A stretch of DNA of 64,000 nucleotides from Mangrovitalea sediminis (GCF_002514725.1 NZ_NTLB01000004.1:186001-250000), one strand, 5' to 3'; positions 1 through 9,384 are shown, counted from the stretch's first letter. Program-made: numbers and translations. Notes: generated by a model from the sequence alone, not told the origin.

Positions 1-1095
1 CCTCACCGCCTCGACATGGGCCCGCAGGGCCTGGTCACGAAGCTCGTCCGTCTCTGCGCCAACATATGCCTGATAGGCCTCCAGGGAGACTTTTGAGTCG
101 ATAATAATATGTCGCTCGTCCGGCAGATGGACGACCACGTCCGGTCGCAACAACTGCCCGTCGTGATCCCGGTAACTCCCCTGGGTATCGTATTCCACTC
201 CCTTGCGCAGACCGGAGCGCTCGAGAACCTTCTCCAGGATCAGCTCCCCCCAGTTACCCTGGATCTTCTTGTCACCGCGGAGTGCCTTGGTCAGGTTCGA
301 CGCTTCCTCGGTGATCTGTCGATTAAGCTCCTGGAGCGACTTGATCTCGCCACGTAACGCCTCGCGATCGCGGGTTTCGTTGGTGTAAACATCATCGACG
401 CGCTTGCGGAAGTCCGCCAGTTGATCGCGAAACGGGTTGAGCAGGCTGGATAAGTGGTTCTTGCTTTGTTCGCTGAAGCGCTCGCTCTTCTGATCGAAAA
501 TCCGGTTAGCCAGATTCTCGAACTCCTGCTTGAGCGCTTCACGGTTCTGTTCCAGCAACCGCAGTTTTTCAGCCGTGGAACGCCGCTCTTCCTCGAGAGT
601 GACTTCCAGTTCTCGGGTTTTGACCCGTTCAGCGCTTAGCGCACCCTCTATCCCGGCACACTTCTCCTGCCAGCTATCCCTCTCCCGCTGAAGCTCGACC
701 ACCCGCTTCTCCAGGCCGCCAATATCACCTTCCAGGCGCGACAGCCGTGATTGCTGTTCCAGTAGCTGGCGACGCCCGGTTTCAACTTCGGCCTGTACAG
801 CGTCATGGCGGGATTCCAGGTCCTTTCGCCCACTTTCCAGATGGCGACAATGCTGTTCATGAAGCGCCCCCTGCTGCTCCGCCTCGCGCAGTCGCACCAT
901 AAGATGCTCGCCGTTGTCCTGGGCAATGCGCAACTGTTCCTGCAGTTGATCACGCTCTTGCATCAATGCCTCGAGCACACCACCAGAGTGCTGACGCCGC
1001 CACAGAGCTAGCGCCAGCAGAACCACACCCACCAGCAAACCGCCGAGAACCAGTGGATACCACGCAGATAATGCCGTCATTTCAGCCGGTTGCAC
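1..1095 (-). CDS. rmuC: DNA recombination protein RmuC, 5' part (cut by window edge)
   Basis: RmuC limits recombination at inverted repeats and is a putative nuclease-like protein anchored in the inner membrane. Translating the minus strand gives one N-terminal membrane helix (about residues 10-25), then a long Glu/Gln/Arg-rich coiled coil (about 35-185). The family core follows with FENLANRIFDQKSERF, GNWGELILEKVLERSGL, and the catalytic-fold segment DVVVHLPDERHIIIDSKVSL. The reading frame is still open at base 1, so the C-terminus lies outside the window. I place the start at GTG 1095 because AAGGAG lies 8 bases upstream; the ATG at 1080 is in frame but too far from it. Identity is secure from the motifs. 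Confidence 0.93.
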   Translation of the reverse strand, partial: MQPAEMTALSAWYPLVLGGLLVGVVLLALALWRRQHSGGVLEALMQERDQLQEQLRIAQDNGEHLMVRLREAEQQGALHEQHCRHLESGRKDLESRHDAVQAEVETGRRQLLEQQSRLSRLEGDIGGLEKRVVELQRERDSWQEKCAGIEGALSAERVKTRELEVTLEEERRSTAEKLRLLEQNREALKQEFENLANRIFDQKSERFSEQSKNHLSSLLNPFRDQLADFRKRVDDVYTNETRDREALRGEIKSLQELNRQITEEASNLTKALRGDKKIQGNWGELILEKVLERSGLRKGVEYDTQGSYRDHDGQLLRPDVVVHLPDERHIIIDSKVSLEAYQAYVGAETDELRDQALRAHVEAVR

Positions 1096-1379
1096 CAACA
1101 CCACTCCTTACATAACAAATTTGCCAAGTTTGTCTCTCTCAACCGCCCGGGGCATGCTACATTTGTGGAAGAGACCTTTGTAATCAATTGTTACAAACTG
1201 TTCGAATGATTGATCATGCACGCCATAATACGGGTAGGCTTTCTGGAAACTCCAGTCATGCAGCACCATCCTGCGTCTTCCGTCGTATAACGATCAGGAC
1301 AGTGAAGGAAAACTCGGCTAGATGGGCTGAATGCCCCGATAGAAGCGTGCATGGAGTGCTTTAACCGTTAGAGACCGTC
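1096..1379. other. Intergenic region with a 21-bp palindromic site
   Basis: This divergent spacer separates rmuC from the small plus-strand gene at 1380. I find no gene in it. It holds a perfect 7+7 bp inverted repeat TTTGTAA / TTACAAA at 1177-1197 with CAATTG in the centre. A weak plus-strand promoter may lie at 1201-1229 (TTCGAA, 17 bp, CATAAT). The palindrome has the form of an operator for a dimeric regulator; the regulator is not known. Confidence 0.4.
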
Positions 1380-1751
1380 GTGGAGTTGGTGGACGTGGTC
1401 CTGAAATCCCTTTGGCGCAGACAGTCACGAGCCTCGCAGGCATCGGAGCCCTCCCAGCGAAAAGCCGGATTTTCGCTGAGCGACGCCTTGAACTACACCT
1501 GTGAACACCACTTGCAACGCCTGCAAAAACTGATAGAACTCCGCTACGGCAACAACTTCGATTATCAACAGGAATTGGGCCTGAAAAAGCTGATCCGCTT
1601 CGCCTCGCAGCTGCAGGAGCAGGACATCCAGCGTGAACTACTTCTTTTCTACCTTAACTGCCCTCCCCAGGTACAAACTTTCCTGCGCAGCACCGATGTG
1701 CTGGACGAAGCACACTACCTGAAAAACACTCCGCTTCCGAAGCGTGACTGA
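1380..1751 (+). CDS. Small protein of unknown function (123 aa)
   Basis: I do not recognise this family. The protein has no signal peptide and no membrane segment. The first 30 residues are basic and rich in Ser and Gln. The remainder (about 30-110) is mostly helical, with leucine-rich stretches such as HHLQRLQKLIELRYG and GLKKLIRFASQL. The start is a GTG without a clear ribosome binding site, so the N-terminus is uncertain. It stands alone: rmuC is divergent upstream, and the efflux operon converges on it seven bases downstream. Its codon use resembles that of the neighbours. It is probably a real gene because nothing else explains the region and the frame has a balanced composition. Confidence 0.6.
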   Translation: MELVDVVLKSLWRRQSRASQASEPSQRKAGFSLSDALNYTCEHHLQRLQKLIELRYGNNFDYQQELGLKKLIRFASQLQEQDIQRELLLFYLNCPPQVQTFLRSTDVLDEAHYLKNTPLPKRD

Positions 1752-1758
1752 CAGGCTT

Positions 1759-2634
1759 TCAGCCTGCAGCCAAGACTCCCTTTTTCGGCACATCCACGCT
1801 GACGGTACAGGTCATTCCCGCCGCCAGGGTGACCCCTGCCGGAACCCTGACCAGGCGAATACGCACAGGAATCCTCTGTGCCAGACGAATCCAGTCAAAA
1901 CTGGGATTGACGTCAGCCAATAACCCCCGATCCTGGCCATTCGTAATCGCGCGCGCGATTCCCTCGATCCGCCCCTCGAGGCGGGGACCACCGCTCATAA
2001 GGCGCACAGAAACCCGATCTCCCTTGCGCAGCCCCTGGATCTTGGTCTCTTCGAAGTACCCTTCGACACGGAATGAATGACGATCGACCACGGCCATCAT
2101 CGCCTTACCTGCACTGGCGTAATCTCCCACGTGAACCTGCAGGTTGGTGACATAGCCGTCAACAGGCGCCTGTATTTCGGTGCGAGCCAGGTTGAGACGC
2201 GCCGCCGCAACGACGGCTTCCGCCGACCGGACCCGTTGTTGGGCCACCAGTGCTGAAGCTTTTGCCGCCTGCAGACTCTCGTCTGAGATAACGTGATGGC
2301 CAAGGTGCTCACGGCGACGAGCCTCCGCCCGCTTCTGCGTATAATCGGCCCTGGCCGCATCCAGGCTCGCTAGCGCTTCCTGCAGGGCAATGCGATAGCG
2401 ACTCTGATCGACGACAAAAAGCACCTCACCTTTTTTGACCAACCGGTTGTCACCGACATCGACAGCAGTCACCAGTCCGGAAACATCCGGTGACACCGAA
2501 ATCACATCTGCCTGGATCCGAGCATCCCGGGTCCAGGGACCATACATATAATGATTCCAGAGCCTGTAGGCGAGCACCGCAGCAATCACTACAGTCACCA
2601 TCGTGACACCTACCCGCAATCCTTGACGCCACAT
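1759..2634 (-). CDS. HlyD-family periplasmic adaptor (AaeA-like)
   Basis: This is the membrane fusion subunit of a two-part efflux pump. It links the FUSC permease to the periplasm or an outer-membrane channel. There is one N-terminal membrane helix (about residues 5-25), then the AaeA signature GPWTRDARIQADVISVSPDV, a lipoyl-like half motif, a helical hairpin (about 80-130), and a second lipoyl half around APVDGYVTNLQV. The ATG at 2634 has AGGAGG in front of it; an in-frame TTG at 2652 is the less likely start. It is the last gene of the operon, 14 bp after the DUF1656 gene. By family it should export aromatic acids or fusaric-acid-like compounds; the real substrate cannot be read from sequence. 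Confidence 0.9.
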   Translation of the reverse strand: MWRQGLRVGVTMVTVVIAAVLAYRLWNHYMYGPWTRDARIQADVISVSPDVSGLVTAVDVGDNRLVKKGEVLFVVDQSRYRIALQEALASLDAARADYTQKRAEARRREHLGHHVISDESLQAAKASALVAQQRVRSAEAVVAAARLNLARTEIQAPVDGYVTNLQVHVGDYASAGKAMMAVVDRHSFRVEGYFEETKIQGLRKGDRVSVRLMSGGPRLEGRIEGIARAITNGQDRGLLADVNPSFDWIRLAQRIPVRIRLVRVPAGVTLAAGMTCTVSVDVPKKGVLAAG

Positions 2635-2648
2635 TGCCCCCCTCCTAT

Positions 2649-2849
2649 TCAAAAGCGCACATAGAGGCCCACCAAGCTAAAGACCGCCACAATCAACCCA
2701 ATTCGAAACAGCGCAGGATGCCAAACCCAACGGAAAACCCCGATTCTGGCCAGCATCAACTCAACGCCCGCATAACCAAACAGCACCAGTAGCAGCTGCA
2801 GGAGCAGCCCCGGAATCAGGATGCCGCTGAAAGTGAATTCATGAGGCAT
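2649..2849 (-). CDS. DUF1656 small membrane protein (AaeX-like)
   Basis: This 66-residue protein has two predicted membrane helices (about 10-30 and 45-62). DUF1656/AaeX proteins are nearly always encoded between the FUSC permease and the HlyD adaptor of AaeAB-type pumps, as here. Their role is unknown but probably structural. The start codon overlaps the end of the FUSC gene by 11 bp, which implies translational coupling. The assignment rests on size, hydrophobicity and position, and on the MPHEFTFSGILIPGLL start typical of the family. Confidence 0.88.
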   Translation of the reverse strand: MPHEFTFSGILIPGLLLQLLLVLFGYAGVELMLARIGVFRWVWHPALFRIGLIVAVFSLVGLYVRF

Positions 2850-4947
2850 GGATAGCGCCCTCCACGGCGGTCAGCGTGAGATCCGGGGTAGCGAGCGCAT
2901 CCCAATCCAGTAATGCCAACTCAAGTGCCAGCAACGCCGAAAATCGTCGTGCCGCAGACACATCAGCTCCCTGTAATGCCTGCGCCAACTGAAGGCGCCT
3001 CGCCTTCACGGCAGGCAGGATATCGCCAACCGCGAAATCGGCCCGGAAAGCCATCGCCGCCGCTACCTGCGACAGGAAACCGGCGTCGATAACGGGATCG
3101 TTCTCATCCCGCAACTGCAACAACGCCAACCCCGCCGCCAATACCGTCAGCCCTTCATCGACCCACCGATTGCGAATGGCCTCCCCCTGCATCGGCTGGG
3201 TCAGGATTTGCGCCAGCCGGTCCCGTACCCGGCTTTCGAAGCGCGCCCTCGCGTGCTCATCCTCATCAGACAACGCCCTGCCGACCTCCCGGATCAGACT
3301 GTGCCGCACACGGCGCTGAACCCAGCGGCTCTGAGGCGGCATAAAGACGGCATAAGCCAGAATGGCCGCGCCCAATCCGATGAACGTCGCCAGACTCTGG
3401 TTGAACAGCTGTGTCATATCGAATGTCATTGTGTTGGTCAGGTTCTGCCCGGTCAGCAGCATCAAGCCGAAACCGGTACCGATTCCGGCCGTCTCCTGCC
3501 GAGCCATCCACCGGGTACCGATCAGCAGAAACGGCAGCATCGACACCGCGAGCAACAGGAAACCGTCCATGCGAGGCAATACCAGGCCGTAGAAGGCAAC
3601 CGCAGCCAGGAAGCCCAGGGCAAAGCCCTTCGACATGCCAACGGCCGCTTTCACCGGGTCTGGAGAAGCTGCAAACAGGGAGCTGCCGACAGCGGCCAGC
3701 ATGATGGCGTAGAAACCGTAGGTCCAATCCGAGGCAATCCAGAAGACCCCGACGGCCAATACCGCAGAGAAAGCCCTCAACCCGGCCAACGACGCCAGCA
3801 GGGGGTCAACCTGCGAGGCCGTCGGAGGAATCTCGCGCTCCACCGCATCCTGCGCGGCCGACAGCGCCGCATAACTTTCCATGTACGCCAATACTTCATC
3901 GCCGAATTGGCGCAGCTGAAACATCGCTGCCAGCAGGGCTTCATTCGACGACACCGCCAGCGTTTGAGAGAGCGAGGCCAGCGTCGCCTCGACACGCACA
4001 TCCCAGTTCGACAGCAGCTCGCGAAGGCGAGAAGCGACAGGAACAGCCTCTTGGGCCGATGCCGGAATCCCTCCCGTCACCGTGCGCAGGGCACGATCAA
4101 GCTCCGCCGCCATACTGTCGAGCAGCAGCAGGCTCTGGTCATCCGCATAAGGCATCGCACGACGCACACGGTGATAGCTGTGCAATGAGGTCACGGCCTG
4201 CATAAAGTCCGCATTAAGACGACGCAGCCTCCCACTCCGCAGCCGGCTATCCGGGGCCTCGAAGTGACTGCCGCCTCGCAGCAGTTCCAGATTGACCACA
4301 TCGCCGGCGAAGCTCATATGCGCCTCGCGCAACGCCCCGGAAGTCATTTCGGTAGTCAACACCTGCTGACACAAGGTGAGGAAGCGGCACACCTGACCAC
4401 GTACCAGCCCGATCAGGCTCGATACTGTCGACCTGGGAAAAACAAGCACGCTCAACAGGCCGCCACACAGGATACCCAGACTGACAACGGCCACACGGTC
4501 GATGGCCACGTGATAGGCTAGCGCAGGCGTCTCGACGGCGGGAAAACCCACCAGGCAGACGGTATAGCCCGCCAGGATGAAGGCATAGGCACGAAAACTC
4601 CGATACCAGGACGAGCCCACCACGGCCAAACCGACCCACACCGCCACGGCCACCGTGAATAACAATCTTTGCTGGGCAAACAGCATGACGAAAACAACAG
4701 CCGCTGTGCCGCCTGCGACGGTACCGAGGATTCGGTAGAAGCTTTTCTCCAACACCATCCCAGCCTGGGATAGCGATACGATCAACACGGTAACCGCAGC
4801 GCTGCCGGGACGATCCAGGTCGAGACGGAAAGCCAGCCCCAACGCCAGCAACACGGCGCAGGCAGTGCGCAGTGCAAACAGGGTCTGCGCCCCTTCCTCT
4901 CGCAAAGCCTGAAGAAACTCCGCACGTTTGGGCAAACGCTGACTCAC
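2839..4947 (-). CDS. FUSC-family efflux permease (AaeB / fusaric acid resistance type)
   Basis: The 702-residue inner-membrane permease contains two FUSC-type membrane blocks, at about residues 20-170 and 370-520. Each has five or six hydrophobic segments and is followed by a soluble helical domain. The first block has the family pattern LDRPGSAAVTVLIVS. With the HlyD and DUF1656 proteins it forms an AaeAB-like pump for organic acids. The GTG start at 4947 overlaps the marR stop codon (GTGA), so the operon is translationally coupled to its own regulator. It is slightly longer than E. coli AaeB. Substrate specificity is inferred only at family level. Confidence 0.9.
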   Translation of the reverse strand: MSQRLPKRAEFLQALREEGAQTLFALRTACAVLLALGLAFRLDLDRPGSAAVTVLIVSLSQAGMVLEKSFYRILGTVAGGTAAVVFVMLFAQQRLLFTVAVAVWVGLAVVGSSWYRSFRAYAFILAGYTVCLVGFPAVETPALAYHVAIDRVAVVSLGILCGGLLSVLVFPRSTVSSLIGLVRGQVCRFLTLCQQVLTTEMTSGALREAHMSFAGDVVNLELLRGGSHFEAPDSRLRSGRLRRLNADFMQAVTSLHSYHRVRRAMPYADDQSLLLLDSMAAELDRALRTVTGGIPASAQEAVPVASRLRELLSNWDVRVEATLASLSQTLAVSSNEALLAAMFQLRQFGDEVLAYMESYAALSAAQDAVEREIPPTASQVDPLLASLAGLRAFSAVLAVGVFWIASDWTYGFYAIMLAAVGSSLFAASPDPVKAAVGMSKGFALGFLAAVAFYGLVLPRMDGFLLLAVSMLPFLLIGTRWMARQETAGIGTGFGLMLLTGQNLTNTMTFDMTQLFNQSLATFIGLGAAILAYAVFMPPQSRWVQRRVRHSLIREVGRALSDEDEHARARFESRVRDRLAQILTQPMQGEAIRNRWVDEGLTVLAAGLALLQLRDENDPVIDAGFLSQVAAAMAFRADFAVGDILPAVKARRLQLAQALQGADVSAARRFSALLALELALLDWDALATPDLTLTAVEGAIHAS

Positions 4948-5471
4948 GGATTTTCTCCCGCATGCCCAAGGTTGTGCAGTTGACGGCGAAGCCCCGCTTC
5001 CAACTCCGCCCTTTCTACGGCATCAAAGCCCGTGTAGCGCTGTTCCCAAAGTCGCCACATGATGGGCTGCGCCGCCTTCAGGCACTGCTCCCCCGCCGCA
5101 GTCGGCAATACAAAAACGCGTCGGCGGTCGGTCCCGTCCCGCCGACGGTGAATCAGGCCGCGCTGTTCCAGGTCATCGCAAAGATGCGTAATGTTGGTCG
5201 GTCGCTCCCCTGTGGCCTTCGCGAGTCCCGAAGCCGTCAACGGATCATCCTGGCAGGAGAACGTCATGACCAGCACCTGATACTGGACATAGGACAGCCC
5301 CAGCGGTTTCAGGCGCTGATTGGACAACTCCATCATGCGCTTTTCGACGTTGGCGGCCAGGCGAGACACAAACGCCTGTTCAAAGGGATAGCCCGGAATC
5401 CGGCTTCGCAGACCTTCCAGCACACGCTCCAAAGCTTCCAATGTATCCAGTTCGGTTGTCTTTTGGACCAT
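4944..5471 (-). CDS. MarR-family transcriptional regulator
   Basis: This is a winged-helix repressor of 175 residues and the first gene of the efflux operon. The DNA-binding part spans about residues 45-110 and includes LTASGLAKATGERPTNITHL and a wing around HRRRDGTDRRRV. The flanking helices form the dimer interface. I chose the ATG at 5471 because GGGAGG lies six bases upstream; GTG or ATG codons up to 5507 are in frame but lack this. MarR proteins usually bind a palindrome in their own promoter and release it when a phenolic ligand binds. A TCCAA-TT-TTGGA repeat on the predicted -10 region fits autoregulation. Confidence 0.9.
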   Translation of the reverse strand: MVQKTTELDTLEALERVLEGLRSRIPGYPFEQAFVSRLAANVEKRMMELSNQRLKPLGLSYVQYQVLVMTFSCQDDPLTASGLAKATGERPTNITHLCDDLEQRGLIHRRRDGTDRRRVFVLPTAAGEQCLKAAQPIMWRLWEQRYTGFDAVERAELEAGLRRQLHNLGHAGENP

Positions 5472-5525
5472 ACCCCGCCTCCCGCACATTCGCATGCTGC
5501 CGAACACTTAATCCATAATCAAATA

Positions 5526-5566
5526 TTCCAATTTTGGATTTTATAGACACGCTCCCCAACTGGCAA
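5526..5566 (-). promoter_or_regulatory. Promoter and probable MarR operator of the efflux operon
   Basis: On the minus strand, TTGCCA (5561-5566) and TAAAAT (5538-5543) are separated by 17 bp, a good sigma-70 layout. An inverted repeat TCCAA-TT-TTGGA (5527-5538) touches the -10 box and the start of transcription. A repressor bound there would block the promoter. Binding by the adjacent MarR protein is inferred from position. Confidence 0.55.
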
Positions 5567-5710
5567 TACGCAGTATCGCGAGAGTCTAACGATCAGAAAG
5601 ATTTCAGCGCCCGGCGAAAGGCAGCTCGCCATCGATAACTTGTTCCCCTGAACAGGGATATCTCCCTGCGTTAGCTGCCTGACCTCTTACCCGGAGACCA
5701 TCACATCCAG

Positions 5711-7957
5711 CTATACCGCCCGATACTGCCCCTGGTAAAGCCGCCACAAACAGCCATCCTCATCCAGACGCAAGAGGGTGAGCCAGTGGTTGTCCACTAA
5801 CTGTTGCACGACGGGCTGACGCCTCACAATGGCTTGCAGTGAGTCGGCGGGAGCCCGGACAACAACACACAGACGTTGTGGCCGGTGACGCCAGTTCTCA
5901 CCATCATGCACGGACTGTAAAGGCAGCCCGATGCGCAGGTCGCCGCCCTGGCCTTCCAGCACGCCGACCGCCCCCACCAGGTTGTGCAGGATCTTGTTTC
6001 CACTACCGTAATGCTCGGGATCGGAAACCGAAGCGTTGTATTGCATGTTGATCCAATGGGTAACCACCATGGGAGCAGTGAGGATGGCCTCGAGCCGGGC
6101 AAACCCTTCATCCTGCTCCCAGCGATAGTCATGCAGAAAACTGCGACCGTCGAAGCTCAAATGCCGTGTACGGTCACGCGGGGCGACGATAAAGCAGGCG
6201 TTATCGGCCAAGCCCCATTCCGGACGCACCTGCGATCCGTCAAACCCGCGCCGACGCAGGGACTCGCCATCTGTCTCCCCCAGCCGGGGGGCGCGCTCCG
6301 CCCGCGCTTGACGGGACGCGGCCACAAGCCATTCCTGAACCGTCTCCTGTACTGGCGAGAAACAATGGAGTTCATCGCTGGTGGTGTCATGCAGGGCCGC
6401 GATGAAGCGGCAATCGTCGGGCAAATCGATACCCTGTTCCTGCTTCAACAGCGCGCGAACCGCAGGATCGTTTACCAGTTGCGCGAGCACTCGCACATTC
6501 AATTCGCCGCTCTGGCCACCGCAGGCACCGCAGTCCAACCCTGCGGCATGGGGGTTGTTACAGCTGGTGCTGCCATGCCCAACCAGCAGTACCAGTGGCG
6601 CCGGCCGGGTCAGCTCCATCGCTTTGAGGATATTCGCCACAAGCGCCGCTTTACGGTGGTTGTCGAGTGGGCCATCTGCATCTTCCAGCACGAACACCCC
6701 ATCATAGTCGCGGAGCCGACGGTTCAGGGCGGGCGCCGGTGCCGAGGGCCACAGGCTGCTGCGTAGCAGCTTGAAGACATAACCCAGTCCAGCCGACTCG
6801 ACGGCACCAAAGGTGGCAGGAGAAGCTTGCGTCAACCGATGCCAGCGCCCTATACGCTCCAACACGCCCTGATTCTGCTGAGCCGGAGCCGCTTCCGTCA
6901 CCCATAAAGTGGGCGCCAAAAGTCCTGGCAGTTGTGGCCGGCGATAGTCACCGCCAGCCGGCCGATAGCCGATAGGTAGTCCGAAAAATCCGGCAAACCC
7001 CCGCGTCTCGATAGCTGGATCCTGAGCTTCCAGCGCGCGACGCATGGGTTCGGAGCGGACATCGATACAGAACACCGCCTGCAAGCGGGGCGACTCGCCA
7101 GGCGAGGGCTGCACTGCCAGCTCCCGGGCCAGTTCCTGCTGATACGCCATTTCCTGCGCCCGCTGCCAGACGCAGGCAAGGCGCTGATGCTCGCGGTGCG
7201 CCTCAATCATCATTGCCAGCGACTGACGCTGCCATCGCGACAACAACGCAGGCCCGGCGAACTGCAGCGTGATCCATTCCCAGGCAAGCCGAATGGCCAG
7301 CAATTCGCCTAACCTGTTGGTGGTAACACCCGTCTGCCCCGCCTGCCAGTGAAGATAGGCCGCCGCGGAGGCCCAACCGTTAATGTCGAGCAACCAGCCA
7401 TGCCCCAGGTCCGCCGCCATCGTGTCGTCAAACCCCAGCGCCTCCCGGGCCATCACCAGCATACGCTCGGGGCTTTCCGGCAACTGGCCGAGCAAGTCCG
7501 GCAGCGTGGGACAATCCATCAACAGAGCCAGTCCCTTTTCATCGCGGCAGTGGGCCAACCAGTGCTGGTAGAGGCATCCGTCCGACTCCCAGTAAAGCGC
7601 GCAGCACCGACTGATCTGATCGACGACCATGTCCAGCCAGCGCAAACCGTTGGAGCGCTGGTAGAGGGCCGCCAATGAATGCCAATGAGCGGGTGCCGGC
7701 AGGTCATCAGCGGCCCTCACCTGCTCGGCATCCACACCGGCCTCCGCCGCCGCCTCGACGAGCACGGCATCGCCGATACCCTGTGCGCGATAGTGGCTGA
7801 TCGGCATCAGGCAGCGAATACCTCCCAGCGCCGCGAGCTTCGCCGCCACCTCCTCAAAAGGCCGTTCGATCATTGGCCACCAGGGGTTCACGGCAATCAG
7901 CCGGTCCAGGGGCCAGGCAGGTGCGATGCGTTGACAGGCGTTATGCAATGCCTTCAT
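5711..7957 (-). CDS. dabA: DabA, inorganic carbon transporter subunit (DUF2309 / UPF0753)
   Basis: DabA is the large, carbonic-anhydrase-like subunit of the DAB system, which traps CO2 as bicarbonate in the cytoplasm using the ion gradient handled by DabB. The 748-residue protein shows the zinc-site pattern of the family: VFCIDVRSEPMRR near residue 298 (Cys and Asp) and VGHGSTSCNNP followed by LDCGACGG near residue 460 (His and Cys). The start is ATG 7957, which overlaps the dabB stop (ATGA) and is preceded by AAAGGAG inside dabB. An in-frame extension to 8143 runs back into dabB and is not real. In heterotrophs the system supports anaplerotic carboxylation and growth at low CO2. Confidence 0.93.
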   Translation of the reverse strand: MKALHNACQRIAPAWPLDRLIAVNPWWPMIERPFEEVAAKLAALGGIRCLMPISHYRAQGIGDAVLVEAAAEAGVDAEQVRAADDLPAPAHWHSLAALYQRSNGLRWLDMVVDQISRCCALYWESDGCLYQHWLAHCRDEKGLALLMDCPTLPDLLGQLPESPERMLVMAREALGFDDTMAADLGHGWLLDINGWASAAAYLHWQAGQTGVTTNRLGELLAIRLAWEWITLQFAGPALLSRWQRQSLAMMIEAHREHQRLACVWQRAQEMAYQQELARELAVQPSPGESPRLQAVFCIDVRSEPMRRALEAQDPAIETRGFAGFFGLPIGYRPAGGDYRRPQLPGLLAPTLWVTEAAPAQQNQGVLERIGRWHRLTQASPATFGAVESAGLGYVFKLLRSSLWPSAPAPALNRRLRDYDGVFVLEDADGPLDNHRKAALVANILKAMELTRPAPLVLLVGHGSTSCNNPHAAGLDCGACGGQSGELNVRVLAQLVNDPAVRALLKQEQGIDLPDDCRFIAALHDTTSDELHCFSPVQETVQEWLVAASRQARAERAPRLGETDGESLRRRGFDGSQVRPEWGLADNACFIVAPRDRTRHLSFDGRSFLHDYRWEQDEGFARLEAILTAPMVVTHWINMQYNASVSDPEHYGSGNKILHNLVGAVGVLEGQGGDLRIGLPLQSVHDGENWRHRPQRLCVVVRAPADSLQAIVRRQPVVQQLVDNHWLTLLRLDEDGCLWRLYQGQYRAV

Positions 7958-9384
7958 GACAGAGACTCCTTTTTCACAATGGCACAGGTCGGTTGCTTGA
8001 TAGCCGGTGCGGGCCACAGCCTGAGCGTGGCGCGCGTCGCCCAGTGGTCCAGGAATAAACCAGCGTAGAGCCAGTGCCTCAGCGTCACCGCACGACGGTC
8101 GTCCAGTCGCCGGAATCCCGCCACCAATACCAGCGCCAGACACAGCACCCAGGCCGTAGCCATCCAGCCGGGAGCGGCCAGTGGCGGCAACAGGTGTTCA
8201 AAGAGACTTTTCTGAACCAGATAGACCCCCGTCAGCAGCAGCGCCCTCCCGGCTCCGGCCAGCCAAAGCAGCGGAGCGAACAGCGCCAGGACGGCGGGCG
8301 CCACTCCGGTGAGTAGCAGGATCGCGGTCAGCAGTACCGCGACGGGCAGGTTGGGCCGCAGCATTCGCGCGCCGACATGGCGTTCGACCAGTACCCGATT
8401 CACCCCATCGCCGGCATAGAGAAAGCTGTGTGCCTTGTAAAAGCTGTGAGCAACCAGATGCAATAACGCCAGGGCGTAGAAGCCGAGGGCGCACTCGAGC
8501 AACATCAGCCCCATCTGCGCAGAGGTGGACCAGGCAAGGCCTTCCTTCACCGACGTCTGCACGCTCATCGCCAATGCTGCCGTCACCAGCGTCGTTCCGG
8601 CTACCACCAGGATCAGCGCCTGAGCCGCCGGCGACCCGCTGATCAGCGGTGCCGCCAAAATCAGCACATAACCACCCAGGTTAATGACGCCGGCATGCAA
8701 CAGCGCAGACACCGGCGTCGGCGCCTCCACCACCTGTATGAGCCAGCCATGCACAGGAAGCTGCGCGCATTTGATCAGGGCCGCCAGCGCGATCAATACC
8801 GACGCGGTTTTTTCCGCTCCGGTGAGGGGACCCGACACGCTAAACAGTTCGTTCAACCAGAGGCTGTGGTGTTCCAGGTATAGGATCAGGAAGGCGCCGC
8901 CGAGTGACAGCTCAGCCAGTCTGGCGAAGATGAATTTCTTATGCGCGGCCAGCTGTGCACGTGGGCGCTCCGGATAGAACAGCAGCAATTGGTGCAAAGC
9001 CAGGCTGATACCGACCCATCCTGCCATAAACACCAATACGTGATTGGTGACGACCACCATCACAACGCCTGACAGCAGCCACTGCAAACCCCGCAAAAAC
9101 GCTTCCTCGCGGGCATCTCCGGCCAGATAACGGTATGAGAAACGCAGCACCAGCCAACCAATGCAGGTCACCACCAGCAGCACCACGGGAGAGGCAGGAT
9201 GCTGACTGAACCAGTGCGAAGGCACCCCATGACCGAGCCACTGCAAGAGAGCGTTGAGCAGGGCCAGAAGGAAACAGAGCCCTCCCACCCGCATCGCCAT
9301 TGGCCAGCGAATTCTGCTCAGGGCTGCCAGCGGGTAACTCAACACCAGCAACGTCAGCAGAACATCCAACAACACAACTTTCAT
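7954..9384 (-). CDS. dabB: DabB, proton-conducting membrane subunit (NuoL/MrpA-like)
   Basis: This 476-residue integral membrane protein belongs to the proton_antipo_M family of complex I subunit 5. It has about 13-14 hydrophobic segments. The central part carries the family signature around ALIKCAQLPVHGWLIQVVEA and PTPVSALLHAGVINLGGY, with the lysine and histidines used in ion conduction. No other complex I genes are nearby, and dabA follows with a 4-bp overlap, so this is a DAB partner and not NuoL. GAGGAGG sits before ATG 9384. Its promoter lies in the 101-bp spacer shared with the divergent LysR gene. Confidence 0.92.
   Translation of the reverse strand: MKVVLLDVLLTLLVLSYPLAALSRIRWPMAMRVGGLCFLLALLNALLQWLGHGVPSHWFSQHPASPVVLLVVTCIGWLVLRFSYRYLAGDAREEAFLRGLQWLLSGVVMVVVTNHVLVFMAGWVGISLALHQLLLFYPERPRAQLAAHKKFIFARLAELSLGGAFLILYLEHHSLWLNELFSVSGPLTGAEKTASVLIALAALIKCAQLPVHGWLIQVVEAPTPVSALLHAGVINLGGYVLILAAPLISGSPAAQALILVVAGTTLVTAALAMSVQTSVKEGLAWSTSAQMGLMLLECALGFYALALLHLVAHSFYKAHSFLYAGDGVNRVLVERHVGARMLRPNLPVAVLLTAILLLTGVAPAVLALFAPLLWLAGAGRALLLTGVYLVQKSLFEHLLPPLAAPGWMATAWVLCLALVLVAGFRRLDDRRAVTLRHWLYAGLFLDHWATRATLRLWPAPAIKQPTCAIVKKESLS

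Noticed and set aside
3208-4188. Long plus-strand open frame (326 codons) within the FUSC gene
   Set aside because: It is antisense to a clear FUSC permease, is rich in Arg, Gln and His as antisense frames in GC-rich genes are, and has no domain or ribosome binding site.
7958-8143. N-terminal extension of DabA to 8143
   Set aside because: It lies inside dabB, lacks family features, and the ATG at 7957 has a good ribosome binding site and a typical 4-bp overlap.
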